A stretch of DNA of 64,000 bases from Actinomycetota bacterium (GCA_030645615.1 JAUSNB010000036.1:117368-181367); one strand, 5' to 3'; shown: positions 53,190 to 62,034, numbered from the stretch's first letter. The notes: generated by a model not told the origin, from the letters alone. Made by a program: numbers and translations.

Positions 53190-54740
53190 TCACCCGAGGG
53201 ACTGGGCCGTGCTAGGCAATGTGAGCGTGATGGTGGTACCCGCCCCCGTCCGGCTCTCGATGATGAGCACGCCGCGCAGGAGCTTGGTCCTCTCGTCCAT
53301 GCCGCGCAACCCGAGCCCTCGACTGCCGGGGTGGCCACCACTGCGGCCCGTGGGTGCCATCCCTCGTCCATCGTCGGACACGACGGCCGTGAGCGTGCTG
53401 GGGGTGAACACCAGCCGTGCCCGGGCGTGGGTTGCATTCGCGTGATGCTCCACGTTGTTCAGTGCCTCCTGGAGAATCCGGAACACCAACAACTCGTCGC
53501 GGCTGCCCAGCCGCCGGCGATCACCGTCGACGGCCAGTTCGACGCGCAGGCCGGTTCGCTTCTGCATGTCGGCGGTAAGCCAATCGACGGCGTCGACCAG
53601 GCCCAGATCATCCAGGAGGGAGGGTCGAAGATCCTTGCAGTAGCGACGCACGTTGCCCATCGTGTCGGTCAGGATCTCGAGGACCTCGGACAGCCGGGCG
53701 GTATCGACGCCTGGCTGGGCGCTCGCAGTCACGGCCTCGACTTGTCCCCTCGCCACGGCCAAGGACTGCAGGATGTCGTCGTGCAGTTCACGGGACAGGC
53801 GCTTTCGTTCCTCCTCCTGCGCTTCCGTGGCCATCTCGATGTAGATCTCCAAATTCTCTTTTGCTTGGGACAGCTGGACCAGTGCATCACTGGTCCGCGC
53901 GTGGGTGCGGATGTTGTCCATGGCTACGCTGAGCTGCTTGGCCATGGCGCTCAAGACGTGGAATTCATCAGGGGCGATGCCGTCGACGGGCTGAGTGACC
54001 CCCAATGCGCCCACGGTCTGCCCTTGGCAGGTCAGGGCCGCGACCGCGGTGTGCACGCCGGCACGATCCGCCGGACTGCGCTGCTCCCGGCCGGTGATGC
54101 AGGCCGCTTCCGTCAGGGCTCGCTGAGTAGCGTCTAGGCTCCGCGGCTGTTCCATCTTGCTCGCCTCGATGTGGGTTGACCCGGGCGCCTCGCCGTCCGG
54201 AAGGAGGAGGATCCACGCGACCTGCACGCGATTCGGGTCCAGCTTGGCGCGAAGGGTGACCTGGAGCACGTGATCGAGGTCAAGGGAACTGGCAACCGCC
54301 GAGGCGGTCGCATTCAGCCGGGACAGGCGACGATTCGCCTGTTCTGACGCTCGCGCTGCCTTGTGCTCTCGGTCTACCCGCAGGGCCACGATGATGGCGA
54401 TGGCAAGGACGATCGAGAACTGCGTAACGGTTCCAATGCGGGTGGTCCAGCCGTGCATGCTCATCTCGGGCAGCGACAAGACGAGTGCCCAGAGGGCTGT
54501 TGGGATAGCTCCGCGCATTCCGAATGCCAGCGCTGCGTAGACAACGGGAATGAGGAACACGGAAACGGAGAGGAGGTACAACTCGGATTCGCCGAGGAGG
54601 ACCTGCGTGTGCTCCAGCAGCAGGTGACCGATTTCGATGACGAGCACGAGCATCTGGATCACCCAGAATCGGGGATCCCGAATGGGTATCCGCAAGCGCC
54701 GGACCCAGTCAGCGACCATCGGCCAGTCGGATCCACTCAT
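53190..54740 (-). CDS. NarL-type sensor histidine kinase with membrane and GAF-like domains
   Basis: 516 residues. Five or so helices (residues 28-125) form a membrane sensor; residues 150-300 are GAF-like (GQTVGALGVTQPVDGI); HisKA_3 has the His in SRELHDDILQSLAVAR; the ATPase boxes are LVFRILQEALNNVEHH and GLGLRGMDERTKLLRG. No heme-His motif of DevS type can be identified with confidence. It starts inside the last 32 bases of the response regulator gene. It likely reads redox, oxygen or membrane quinone state, inferred from neighbours only. Confidence 0.9.
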   Translation of the reverse strand: MSGSDWPMVADWVRRLRIPIRDPRFWVIQMLVLVIEIGHLLLEHTQVLLGESELYLLSVSVFLIPVVYAALAFGMRGAIPTALWALVLSLPEMSMHGWTTRIGTVTQFSIVLAIAIIVALRVDREHKAARASEQANRRLSRLNATASAVASSLDLDHVLQVTLRAKLDPNRVQVAWILLLPDGEAPGSTHIEASKMEQPRSLDATQRALTEAACITGREQRSPADRAGVHTAVAALTCQGQTVGALGVTQPVDGIAPDEFHVLSAMAKQLSVAMDNIRTHARTSDALVQLSQAKENLEIYIEMATEAQEEERKRLSRELHDDILQSLAVARGQVEAVTASAQPGVDTARLSEVLEILTDTMGNVRRYCKDLRPSLLDDLGLVDAVDWLTADMQKRTGLRVELAVDGDRRRLGSRDELLVFRILQEALNNVEHHANATHARARLVFTPSTLTAVVSDDGRGMAPTGRSGGHPGSRGLGLRGMDERTKLLRGVLIIESRTGAGTTITLTLPSTAQSLG

Positions 54741-55377
54741 GGCGCATGGCTTCGGTAACGGCCTCGGTGCGCGATGCCACGCCCAGCTTCTCGAAGATGT
54801 TCCTCAGGTGGGCCTCCACGGTGCGGGTGCTGAGCAAGAGGTCCTTGGCAATGGACTTGTTGGATGCCCCGTGCGCGGCGAGCTCCAGCACCTGGCGCTC
54901 GCGGTCGCTCAACGGAGACGACGTCGACGGTGCGCCCGAGAGACGCGCGAGCACCGTCCGCGCTACGGACGGGGAAAGAACCGACTCCCCGCTGGCGACC
55001 CGGATGACGGCCTCCCGGAGCTCGCCGGCCTCAACTGTCTTGAGCAAGTAGCCACTGGCTCCTGCCTCCAGCGCCGCATGCACGTACTGGTCGTCGTCAT
55101 AGACCGACAGGATGACGACCTCCACCTCGGGGAACTCCGCCCGGATGATCCGCGTTGCCTCGATTCCGTTGATGCCGGGCATGGAGATGTCCATGAGGAC
55201 GACATCGGGGGACAGCGCGGCGGTCATGCTGCGCGCGGTGGCACCGTCACCGGTCTCGCCGACGACCTCGATCGGGGCATCGAGCGACTCCAGCCGCTCC
55301 CTCAGGCCAGCGCGGAAGATCGGGTGGTCATCGACGATGAGCACCCGCACAGGCGTCGGACTGCCACGATTCTCCAT
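54709..55377 (-). CDS. NarL/LuxR-type response regulator
   Basis: 222 residues from ATG 55377 with AGGGAGA upstream. Receiver: VLIVDDHPIFRAGLRERLE, Asp in VVLMDISMPGINGIEATR, YLLKTVEAGEL. LuxR helix-turn-helix at residues 155-215 (LSDRERQVLELAAHGASNKS, TRTVEAHLRNIFEKLGV). It partners the kinase it overlaps. The DevR-like box upstream (55467-55480) may be its own target. In layout it resembles DevR/DosR control of hypoxia genes. Confidence 0.93.
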   Translation of the reverse strand: MENRGSPTPVRVLIVDDHPIFRAGLRERLESLDAPIEVVGETGDGATARSMTAALSPDVVLMDISMPGINGIEATRIIRAEFPEVEVVILSVYDDDQYVHAALEAGASGYLLKTVEAGELREAVIRVASGESVLSPSVARTVLARLSGAPSTSSPLSDRERQVLELAAHGASNKSIAKDLLLSTRTVEAHLRNIFEKLGVASRTEAVTEAMRHEWIRLADGR

Positions 55378-55466
55378 GTCCGTCTCCCTGGCTGGCCGCT
55401 CGCGAGGCATGAGGCCCATGAGTGTCCCAAGTCGCCGACTCTACGCCCGCTCGTCGCGGTCCCCCT

Positions 55467-55480
55467 GCGCCTTTAGTCCC
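55467..55480. promoter_or_regulatory. DevR/DosR-like palindromic box
   Basis: GCGCCTTTAGTCCC matches the mycobacterial DosR core GGGACTTTAGTCCC at 12 of 14 positions. It lies 90 bases upstream of the response regulator start and 137 bases before the cupredoxin-like lipoprotein gene. A half site, CTAAAGTC on the minus strand, also occurs upstream of the ArsR gene (53122-53115). The rest of the 239-base gap holds no gene. Confidence 0.5.
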
Positions 55481-55616
55481 CCCGCGGCTAGGTGGATTCA
55501 CCGACGGGGCATGCGTAGATCACCGATGCGCGTGGCCGTGCATCGCATCGATGCTCGAGATGCCCGGGAATCCATCCGGCGGCAACACTCGAAGAACGCA
55601 CTCGATGGAGGAAACA

Positions 55617-56669
55617 ATGACCAGCCCAGCCGGCCGACGGATGGCCAGCAGAATCAACCGTGGCGCCGTCGGGGGACTCGCGGTCGCCAGCGTGCTACTC
55701 CTCACCCTCAGCGCATGCGGTGGCGGCAGCAGCGACGCGACCGCCGACGGTGCGTCGGCAGATGCGGCGTCAGCGCCGGCGTCCGCGGCCGCCAGTGACG
55801 AAGCCGCGGCCGCATCTCTGGGCGCGGACCAGTGGGTCTCCAATGTCGGCGACTTCAAGGACGCCGCCGACTGGGACACCGCGGAGGTCCTGGCCCTCGA
55901 CCTGGGCGCAGCCATGACACCTGCGGCGCTCGACCTCACCGCCGGCATGCCGTACGAGATCCAGATCACCAACAGTGGCGCAGCCGACCAGGGGATCTCC
56001 GCCCCGGACTTCTTCAAGGCTTCGGCCGTGCGCAAGACCGAATCCGGTGCCGAGATCAAGATGTTCCAGTTCTCGGACATCTACGCGGCCGCGGGCAGCA
56101 CCGTCTCGCTGTTCATCGTGCCGGTCATGCCCGGCACGTACCCGCTGGTCGGAGTCGACGCTGACGGCGTGCCTGTTGACGGCCTGGCAGGCTCCGTCAA
56201 CGTCACCGGGGTGGTGCCCACGGCACCAGCGCCTGTGATCGAGCCGCTCAGCTCCCTCGGTGTGCCAGCCGGCGCCACCGACATGATCGCCGCGGCGATG
56301 CCGACATGGGATACCGACGCCACCGCCGTCACCATCACCATGGGCGACCAGGAGGGCGCTGAAGGCACGGGCTTCTACAAGCCCGAGAACACCGACCTGA
56401 AGGTCGGCGTGCCCGCGACGATCACCTTCACCAACGAGGGCACGGTCATGCACGTCTACGAGTTCGAGGACCTCCTGAAGGCCTCGGCGGCCTGGAAGGT
56501 GACGGCCTCCGACGGCTTCACCACCGGCGCCCAGATCCGGCCAGCGGACGTCGAGGCCGGCATTACGACCAGCCTGTACCTGATCCCGATGGCGGCCGGC
56601 ACATACACGCTGACTGACTCGGCACCGGGCATGGAGACGACGACGGCGACGATCACCGTCACCGAGTAG
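55617..56669 (+). CDS. Lipoprotein with duplicated cupredoxin-like domain
   Basis: 350 residues. Signal and lipobox: hydrophobic VGGLAVASVLLLTL then SAC (Cys 34). An Ala/Ser linker runs to residue 70. Two homologous beta-domains follow (residues 75-200 and 225-350) with parallel motifs: DFFKASAVRKTESGAEIK and EDLLKASAAWKVTASDGF, both followed by SLFIVPVMPGTYPLVG / SLYLIPMAAGTYTLTD. The fold looks cupredoxin-like, but no H/C/H/M copper set is visible in domain 1, and domain 2 has only one His (MHVYEF). Start ATG after GGAGGAA. Terminator follows at 56681. Confidence 0.75.
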   Translation: MTSPAGRRMASRINRGAVGGLAVASVLLLTLSACGGGSSDATADGASADAASAPASAAASDEAAAASLGADQWVSNVGDFKDAADWDTAEVLALDLGAAMTPAALDLTAGMPYEIQITNSGAADQGISAPDFFKASAVRKTESGAEIKMFQFSDIYAAAGSTVSLFIVPVMPGTYPLVGVDADGVPVDGLAGSVNVTGVVPTAPAPVIEPLSSLGVPAGATDMIAAAMPTWDTDATAVTITMGDQEGAEGTGFYKPENTDLKVGVPATITFTNEGTVMHVYEFEDLLKASAAWKVTASDGFTTGAQIRPADVEAGITTSLYLIPMAAGTYTLTDSAPGMETTTATITVTE

Positions 56670-56680
56670 CAGGCACGCCA

Positions 56681-56712
56681 GCTGGTGGGGGCGGCCAACT
56701 GCCCCCACCAGC
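56681..56712 (+). terminator. Hairpin after cupredoxin-like gene
   Basis: A perfect 12-base stem (56681-56692 with 56701-56712) and 8-base loop; weak U-run. It may attenuate rather than end transcription into the ferredoxin gene, which starts 43 bases later. Confidence 0.6.
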
Positions 56713-56754
56713 CCGGCTCGTTTCACGGCAACCCACGTCAAGGATGAGGTGCTC

Positions 56755-57633
56755 ATGATGCTCGGACGCAGGAAGACAGTGGACCTGGGATTGACACCCG
56801 TCGGCGGTGGATCCTCCGACGCGTGCTCGGTCGACGAGGGCAACCTCTCACGCCGGAACATGCTGCTCACCCTGGGCGTCGCCGGCGTCGCGGTTGCTGG
56901 TGCATCGCTGGGCATCGTGGCCTACCGGGATGAGGCGCAGGCTGCGGAGGCGCTGACCGACCCCGGGTCTGAGCATCAGTGGTGCCGGGTGGTCGACCTG
57001 CGCAAGTGCACCGGCCAGCGCGCGTGCATCAGTTCGTGCCAGACGCGCCATGGCCTGCCCCCGGACCAGACCTGGATGCGCGTCCTGTCCTGGGAGGACG
57101 ACGCCGGCAAGGAGTTCTTCATGCCGGTGCCTTGCCAGATGTGCGAGAACGCACCCTGCCTCAACGTCTGTCCGGTGGGCGCCACCTATCACGACCCCCA
57201 AGGGATCGTCCTGGTCGACCAGGACGCCTGCATCGGCTCGAGGGCCTGCATGGCCGCCTGCCCCTACGAGGCCCGGTACTTCAACTGGAACCCGCCCGCG
57301 CCCACGAACCGGATGCCGGCGGCGTCGCCCAACACGCCCCAGTTCCCCGCCAACCAGGTGGGAACCGTCGGCAAGTGCGTGCTGTGCGCCGATCTGCTGC
57401 CGTACAGCAAGGAACTGCCGTCCTGCGTGGAGGCCTGCCCCAACGGGGTGCACTATATCGGCGACTTCATCACCGACGTCGCCGTGAACGGCAAGACCAC
57501 GGTGAAGCTCTCGACCTTCCTTCGCGAGAACAACGCGGTGCGCTTCCAGGAGGAGCTCGGCACCGAGCCCCGGACCTTCTACATCCTCGGCAACGGCCAG
57601 CCCCTCGGCGGGCCCAAGGAAGGCGTGTCATGA
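56755..57633 (+). CDS. Tat-exported four-cluster ferredoxin (NrfC/PsrB-like)
   Basis: 292 residues from ATG 56755 (a second ATG follows at 56758). Residues 30-70 hold a Tat-type signal: LSRRNMLLTLGVAGVAV. Four cluster motifs follow: KCTGQRACISSCQTRHG, CQMCENAPCLNVCPVGATY, ACIGSRACMAACPYEARYF and CVLCADLLPYSK...CVEACP. In motifs 1 and 3 the second Cys is replaced by Gln and Ser. NrfC-type proteins carry electrons between a periplasmic enzyme and a NrfD quinone subunit. It overlaps the NrfD gene by ATGA. Confidence 0.86.
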   Translation: MMLGRRKTVDLGLTPVGGGSSDACSVDEGNLSRRNMLLTLGVAGVAVAGASLGIVAYRDEAQAAEALTDPGSEHQWCRVVDLRKCTGQRACISSCQTRHGLPPDQTWMRVLSWEDDAGKEFFMPVPCQMCENAPCLNVCPVGATYHDPQGIVLVDQDACIGSRACMAACPYEARYFNWNPPAPTNRMPAASPNTPQFPANQVGTVGKCVLCADLLPYSKELPSCVEACPNGVHYIGDFITDVAVNGKTTVKLSTFLRENNAVRFQEELGTEPRTFYILGNGQPLGGPKEGVS

Positions 57634-59570
57634 GCATCGTCGTTGACGCAGCGCAACCGATCGACGAGGTCACCGGCGTGGTCGAGGCCGCCATGCGGCC
57701 CATGCGCAGGGCCAGCATGAGGTTCTGGGTCGCCATCGCGATCCTTGCCGTCATCGTGGCCTTCGGCATCTACGCCTGGATCGTGCAGCTCGAGCAGGGC
57801 ATGGGCGTCGCCGGCTACTCCGACAGCTCGTTCTGGGCTATCTACATCGCGGACGTCGTCGCCTTCATCGGCGTCAGTTACGGCGGCGCAGTGGTATCCG
57901 CGATCCTCCTGCTGACCGGTGCGACCTGGCGAGCCCCGCTCGCGCGACTGTCGGAGGGCATGGCCCTGGTCACCGTGCTCGTCGGCGCCGCGTTCATCTT
58001 CCCGCACCTCGGGCGCCCCGAGCGGGTCCTCGAGATGGTGACGCAGCCCAACTTCGCCTCGCCCGTCTTCTGGGACATGATGGCGATCATCACGTACACG
58101 TGCGTGACCTTCGTCTTCTTCCTCCTCCCGCTCGTCCCGGACACCGCTATCCTGCGCGGCGCCCACCCGGACGAGCTCGGCCGCGGCCGCCAGCTGCTGT
58201 ACCGGCTCATCTCGCGGAACTGGGTGGGCACGACGCGTCAGCGCAAGGTCCTGCACTCGGCAATCCTCATCACGGCGATCCTCATCATCCCCCTCGCCGT
58301 GGCCGTGCACTCCGTCCTGTCGTGGGCATTCGCGTTGGTCAGCCGGCCCGGTTGGCACGAGAGCATCTGGGCGCCCTACTTCGTCATTGCGGCCCTCTAC
58401 TCGGGCATCGCGCTGGTCATCCTGGTGACGGCCGGGTTCCGCCGCGGCTACCACCTCGAGACCTACATCACCAAGAGGCACTTCGAGCGCCTCGGGTTCA
58501 TCATGGTGGCGCTCAGCGCCGTCTACATCTACCTGACGTTCGCTGATCTGCTTCCGTCCGCGTACGTCGGCGAGTCCGGACCCTCGGAGATCATCCACGG
58601 GATGCTGGTCGGCGACGTGGCCATGTGGTTCTGGATCTTCCTCCTGTTCGGCACCTTCGCGCCCATCGTCCTGGTCGCGCTGCCGTGGACCCGCAATGTG
58701 TGGGGCATCGCCATCGCCGCAGGCCTCGTAGTGGTCATCATGTGGGTCAAGCGGGTGCTCATGGTTGTCGAGACGGCGGGCTATGACCGACTCACCGGGT
58801 CGTTCGGGGACTACTTCCACTTCACCTGGGTCTCGATCGCGATCACGTTGGCCGGTGCAGCAGCGATCCCCCTCGGCCTGATGCTGCTCTTCCGGGTCGT
58901 CCCGCTGATTGCCATCGACGAGGTGGCCGAACTGGCCGGGCATCCCATCACGCCCAACCGTCACGCAGCACCCGGCAACAACGCGAAGCGAGCGAAGAAG
59001 GCCGTCGTTGCCGGTGCCGCCGCCATCCTGATGGGCGCCTTCCTGGCCGTCGGCATCGCGTCCGCGCCGGAGGCAAGTGCGGAGGACATGGCGAGTTCCG
59101 CCAGGATGTCGGTCACAGCGACGGTCGCAGGGCCGGAGGTCACCGTCACTGCCGTCGTCACGGCAGCTGGCCAGCCCGTCGCGGGTGCCCCGGTGACCTT
59201 CTATCAGAGCACGTCGATGTTCGCCCCGGGCGACAACCGTGTCCCCGTGGGCAAGGTTCCGACGGGTGCCGACGGCACGGCGACGGTCACCTACGTGGCG
59301 ACGGAGACAGGGTCTTTCGTGATGTCGGCAACCTACTACGCGGAGGTCGGGGCGGACGCCGTCGAGGCGGAGGTCCCGCTTGAGGTCACCGAATCCGTCT
59401 CGCCGTACGTGGCTCCGCAGGAAACCCTGCTCGCCCCGCAGGGCAAGGCTCTCGTCGCCGTCCTGCTTGGACTCGTGGCACTCGTCTTCGTCCTCGTTGT
59501 CTCCCAGGTCATTCGTGTTCGCAGGGCCACACGCCTAGCGGATCTCGAACCGGCCCAGCCAATTGCCTGA
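57630..59570 (+). CDS. NrfD-family quinone subunit fused to Ig-like domain
   Basis: 646 residues. Residues 30-440 form the NrfD/PsrC membrane part with about nine helices (SYGGAVVSAILLLTG, FIFPHLGRPERVLEMV, FIMVALSAVYIYLTFADLLP). Such proteins exchange electrons with quinones and can move protons. After a further helix near 475, residues 495-605 are an Ig-like repeat (VTAAGQPVAGAPVTFYQS, GADGTATVTYVATETGSF), and a last helix (VAVLLGLVALVFVLVVS) near 615 with a cytoplasmic tail ends the protein. The extra C-terminal part is not in NrfD and should face outward. Ends in a hairpin. Confidence 0.88.
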   Translation: MSIVVDAAQPIDEVTGVVEAAMRPMRRASMRFWVAIAILAVIVAFGIYAWIVQLEQGMGVAGYSDSSFWAIYIADVVAFIGVSYGGAVVSAILLLTGATWRAPLARLSEGMALVTVLVGAAFIFPHLGRPERVLEMVTQPNFASPVFWDMMAIITYTCVTFVFFLLPLVPDTAILRGAHPDELGRGRQLLYRLISRNWVGTTRQRKVLHSAILITAILIIPLAVAVHSVLSWAFALVSRPGWHESIWAPYFVIAALYSGIALVILVTAGFRRGYHLETYITKRHFERLGFIMVALSAVYIYLTFADLLPSAYVGESGPSEIIHGMLVGDVAMWFWIFLLFGTFAPIVLVALPWTRNVWGIAIAAGLVVVIMWVKRVLMVVETAGYDRLTGSFGDYFHFTWVSIAITLAGAAAIPLGLMLLFRVVPLIAIDEVAELAGHPITPNRHAAPGNNAKRAKKAVVAGAAAILMGAFLAVGIASAPEASAEDMASSARMSVTATVAGPEVTVTAVVTAAGQPVAGAPVTFYQSTSMFAPGDNRVPVGKVPTGADGTATVTYVATETGSFVMSATYYAEVGADAVEAEVPLEVTESVSPYVAPQETLLAPQGKALVAVLLGLVALVFVLVVSQVIRVRRATRLADLEPAQPIA

Positions 59571-59574
59571 TCTG

Positions 59575-59626
59575 GACCTTGCGACGACAGGCTTCGGCCG
59601 TGGTCCACGGCGGGAGTGGCAAGGTC
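59575..59626. terminator. Nested inverted repeats between convergent genes
   Basis: Outer arms GACCTTGC (59575-59582) and GCAAGGTC (59619-59626) flank an inner hairpin GCCGTGG / CCACGGC (59597-59603 and 59605-59611). It fills the 69-base gap between NrfD and the gamma-glutamyl ligase gene, fitting a two-way terminator. Confidence 0.45.
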
Positions 59627-59639
59627 ATGCAAGTGGGCA

Positions 59640-61004
59640 CTAGATCCTCTCGAAGTTGCGGTACCGCTCCCAGTCGGTGACCGCCTTGCCGTACGCGGCC
59701 AGCTCGATGCGGGCCATGTTGGTGTAGTGGTCCTGCACTTCCTGGCCGAACGTCTCCCGGATCCACGTGGAGGACTCCCACGCATCCAGCGCCGCGCCCA
59801 TGCTGCTCGGGATGCGCGCCGAGTCATCGGCGTAGGCACTGCCGACGAAGGCATCCTCAAGCGGCAGGTCGCGCTGGATCCCGTCTAGGCCCGCAGCCAC
59901 CATTCCAGCTACCGCGAGGTACGGGTTGACGTCGCCGCCCGGAACCCGGTTCTCCAGGCGCAGCGACTGCCCATGGCCGACGAGCCGGTACCCGCAGGTT
60001 CGGTTGTCCCGGCCCCATCGGATCGCAGTCGGGGCGAAGGACCCGGGGACGTAGCGCTTGTAGGAGTTGATCTGGGGCGCGAACATCAAGGTGAGCTCGC
60101 GGGCGTGCGCGAGCTGGCCGGCGATGAACGCCTTCCCCTCGGCCGAGAGCCCTTCCGGGTCGTGATGGTCGGCCATCACCATGCTCCCGTCGCTGCCCCG
60201 GAAGGACAGGTGGATGTGGCAGGAGTTCCCTTCGCGCTCGTTGAACTTGGCCATGAAGGTCAGTGACATCCCCTCCTGCGAGGAGATCTCCTTGGCCCCG
60301 TTCTTGTAGATCACGTGGTTGTCGCACGTGCGCAGTGCGTCCTGGTACTTGAAGGCGATCTCGTGCTGGCCCAGGTTGCACTCGCCCTTGGCGCTCTCGA
60401 CGACCATGCCGGCGCCGGTCATGCAGGTGCGGATCCTCCTGAGCAGCGGCTCGATGCGCGCGGTGCCGAGCATGGAGTAGTCGACGTTGTAGAGGTTGGC
60501 CGGCGTCAGGTCGCGGTACCCGGAGAGCCATGCCTCCTCGTAGGTGTCCTGGAAGACGATGAACTCCAGCTCCGTGCCGACGAAGGCCCCGAGGCCGGCC
60601 GCATGGAGTGCCTCGAGCTGGCGCCGCAGGACCTGCCGGGGGGAGGGCGTGACCGGTCCCCCCTCCTCGGTCTCCAGGTCGCAGAGGACGCCCACCGTGC
60701 CCGGCTGCCAGGGCACGCGGTGCAGGGTGGCCAGGTCCGGCCGCATGACCATGTCGCCGTAGCCGCTGTCCCAGGAGGACATCGCGTAGCCATCGACCGT
60801 GTTCATGTCGATGTCCACGGCCATGAGGTAGTTGCAGCCTTCCGTATAGCCGGTCATCACCTCGTCGACGAAGTAGTCGGCATCGATCCGCTTGCCCTGC
60901 AGGCGGCCCTGCATGTCGGTGATCGCCAGGGCCACGGTGTCCACGCGCCCGAGGGCCACGTCCTCCCGGAGCGCGGAGGGGGTCAACGGTTCGGGCCGGG
61001 CCAT
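59640..61004 (-). CDS. Glutamine synthetase-like gamma-glutamyl-amine ligase
   Basis: 454 residues from ATG 61004 with AAGGAGA upstream. It has the GS fold: FVGTELEFIVFQDTYEEA and GECNLGQHEIAFKY (metal-site Glu), GNSCHIHLSFRG (His), and GHGQSLRLENRVPGGDVNPY (Arg). Its N-terminal TDMQGRLQGKRIDADYFVDE is GlnA3/GlnA4/PuuA-like rather than housekeeping GlnA, so it probably joins glutamate to an amine such as putrescine or ethanolamine. Neighbours, a choline-kinase-like protein and a permease, support amine use. No adenylylation Tyr motif was identified. Confidence 0.85.
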   Translation of the reverse strand: MARPEPLTPSALREDVALGRVDTVALAITDMQGRLQGKRIDADYFVDEVMTGYTEGCNYLMAVDIDMNTVDGYAMSSWDSGYGDMVMRPDLATLHRVPWQPGTVGVLCDLETEEGGPVTPSPRQVLRRQLEALHAAGLGAFVGTELEFIVFQDTYEEAWLSGYRDLTPANLYNVDYSMLGTARIEPLLRRIRTCMTGAGMVVESAKGECNLGQHEIAFKYQDALRTCDNHVIYKNGAKEISSQEGMSLTFMAKFNEREGNSCHIHLSFRGSDGSMVMADHHDPEGLSAEGKAFIAGQLAHARELTLMFAPQINSYKRYVPGSFAPTAIRWGRDNRTCGYRLVGHGQSLRLENRVPGGDVNPYLAVAGMVAAGLDGIQRDLPLEDAFVGSAYADDSARIPSSMGAALDAWESSTWIRETFGQEVQDHYTNMARIELAAYGKAVTDWERYRNFERI

Positions 61005-61110
61005 GGGGTCTCCTTCATGCTGCCTGGGCGCTACGTCGGGCATTCAACCGCACCTGGGCCAGGACCGTATGGGGTTATCCAGCACCGGGTTCTCGCTACG
61101 CTCCCGGATC

Positions 61111-62034
61111 GTGGCATCCCTGCTGGACGGACTCCCTGCGCACGACGCCGAGAGGCTCCGGCTGGCGGCCTGCGTGGCCGACGCTACGGAGGTCAGGCCC
61201 CTTGACGGTGGCATCACCAACCGTAACTACCGGGTGTGCACGCCGACCGGGGACTTCGTCGTTCGCCTGTCCGATGCGGAGTCGTCGTTGCTGTCGATCG
61301 ACCGCGACAACGAGTACCTGAACTCCGTGGCGGCCGCGCACTCAGGCGCGGGGGCGTCCGTGACCCAGTTCGTCCCGGGCGCCGGGGTCCTCGTCGTGGC
61401 GTGGGTCGAGGGCCGCACGTTCGGCCCGGAGGACGTCGCCGATCCGGCCAACCTGGTGCGGATCGCCGAGGCCTGCAGGATCCTGCACGCCGGCCCTGAC
61501 TTCGCCAGCGACTTCGACATGTTCGAGATCCAGGCCCGCTACCTGGCCATCGTTCGGGAGAGGGGCTACCGGCTCCCCGCCCGCTACGAGGAGTTCGAGG
61601 ACCACGTGGTGCGCATGCGGCGAGCCATGGCGTTGTCGCCCGAGCGCACGGTGCCGTGCAACAACGACCTGCTGGCCGCCAACATCATCGACGACGGCAC
61701 TCGGCTCTGGCTGATCGACTACGAGTACTCAGGCAACAACGAGGCAAGCTTCGAGCTCGGAAACATATGGAGCGAATCCACGCTGCCCGAAGACCTGCTG
61801 GAGCCGCTGGTGACGGCCTACTGGCGGGAGCCGGACCGGGCGAAGGTCGCCCGCGCCCGGCTGTGGGCCCTGATGTCGAAGTACGGGTGGACTCTCTGGG
61901 CGTCGATCCAGCAGGAGATCAGCCCCATCGAGTTCAACTACTGGTCGTGGGGCATGGAGAAGTACGAGCGTGCGGTCTCGGAGTTCGACAGTGCCGATTT
62001 CGCCAGGTGGCTCGACGAGGTCGGACGCGCCTGA
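61111..62034 (+). CDS. Choline/ethanolamine kinase-like phosphotransferase
   Basis: 307 residues from GTG 61111 (an in-frame ATG at 61069 is possible). The kinase-like fold: PLDGGITNRNYRVCT (N-lobe), CNNDLLAANIIDD (catalytic loop; typical members have H-x-D, here N-N-D), and LIDYEYSGNNEASFELGNIW (metal-binding Asp and substrate side). It may phosphorylate choline, ethanolamine or a similar amino alcohol; APH-type aminoglycoside kinases share the fold. It is divergent from the ligase gene (106 bases, no gene seen) and 159 bases before the permease. Confidence 0.85.
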   Translation: MASLLDGLPAHDAERLRLAACVADATEVRPLDGGITNRNYRVCTPTGDFVVRLSDAESSLLSIDRDNEYLNSVAAAHSGAGASVTQFVPGAGVLVVAWVEGRTFGPEDVADPANLVRIAEACRILHAGPDFASDFDMFEIQARYLAIVRERGYRLPARYEEFEDHVVRMRRAMALSPERTVPCNNDLLAANIIDDGTRLWLIDYEYSGNNEASFELGNIWSESTLPEDLLEPLVTAYWREPDRAKVARARLWALMSKYGWTLWASIQQEISPIEFNYWSWGMEKYERAVSEFDSADFARWLDEVGRA

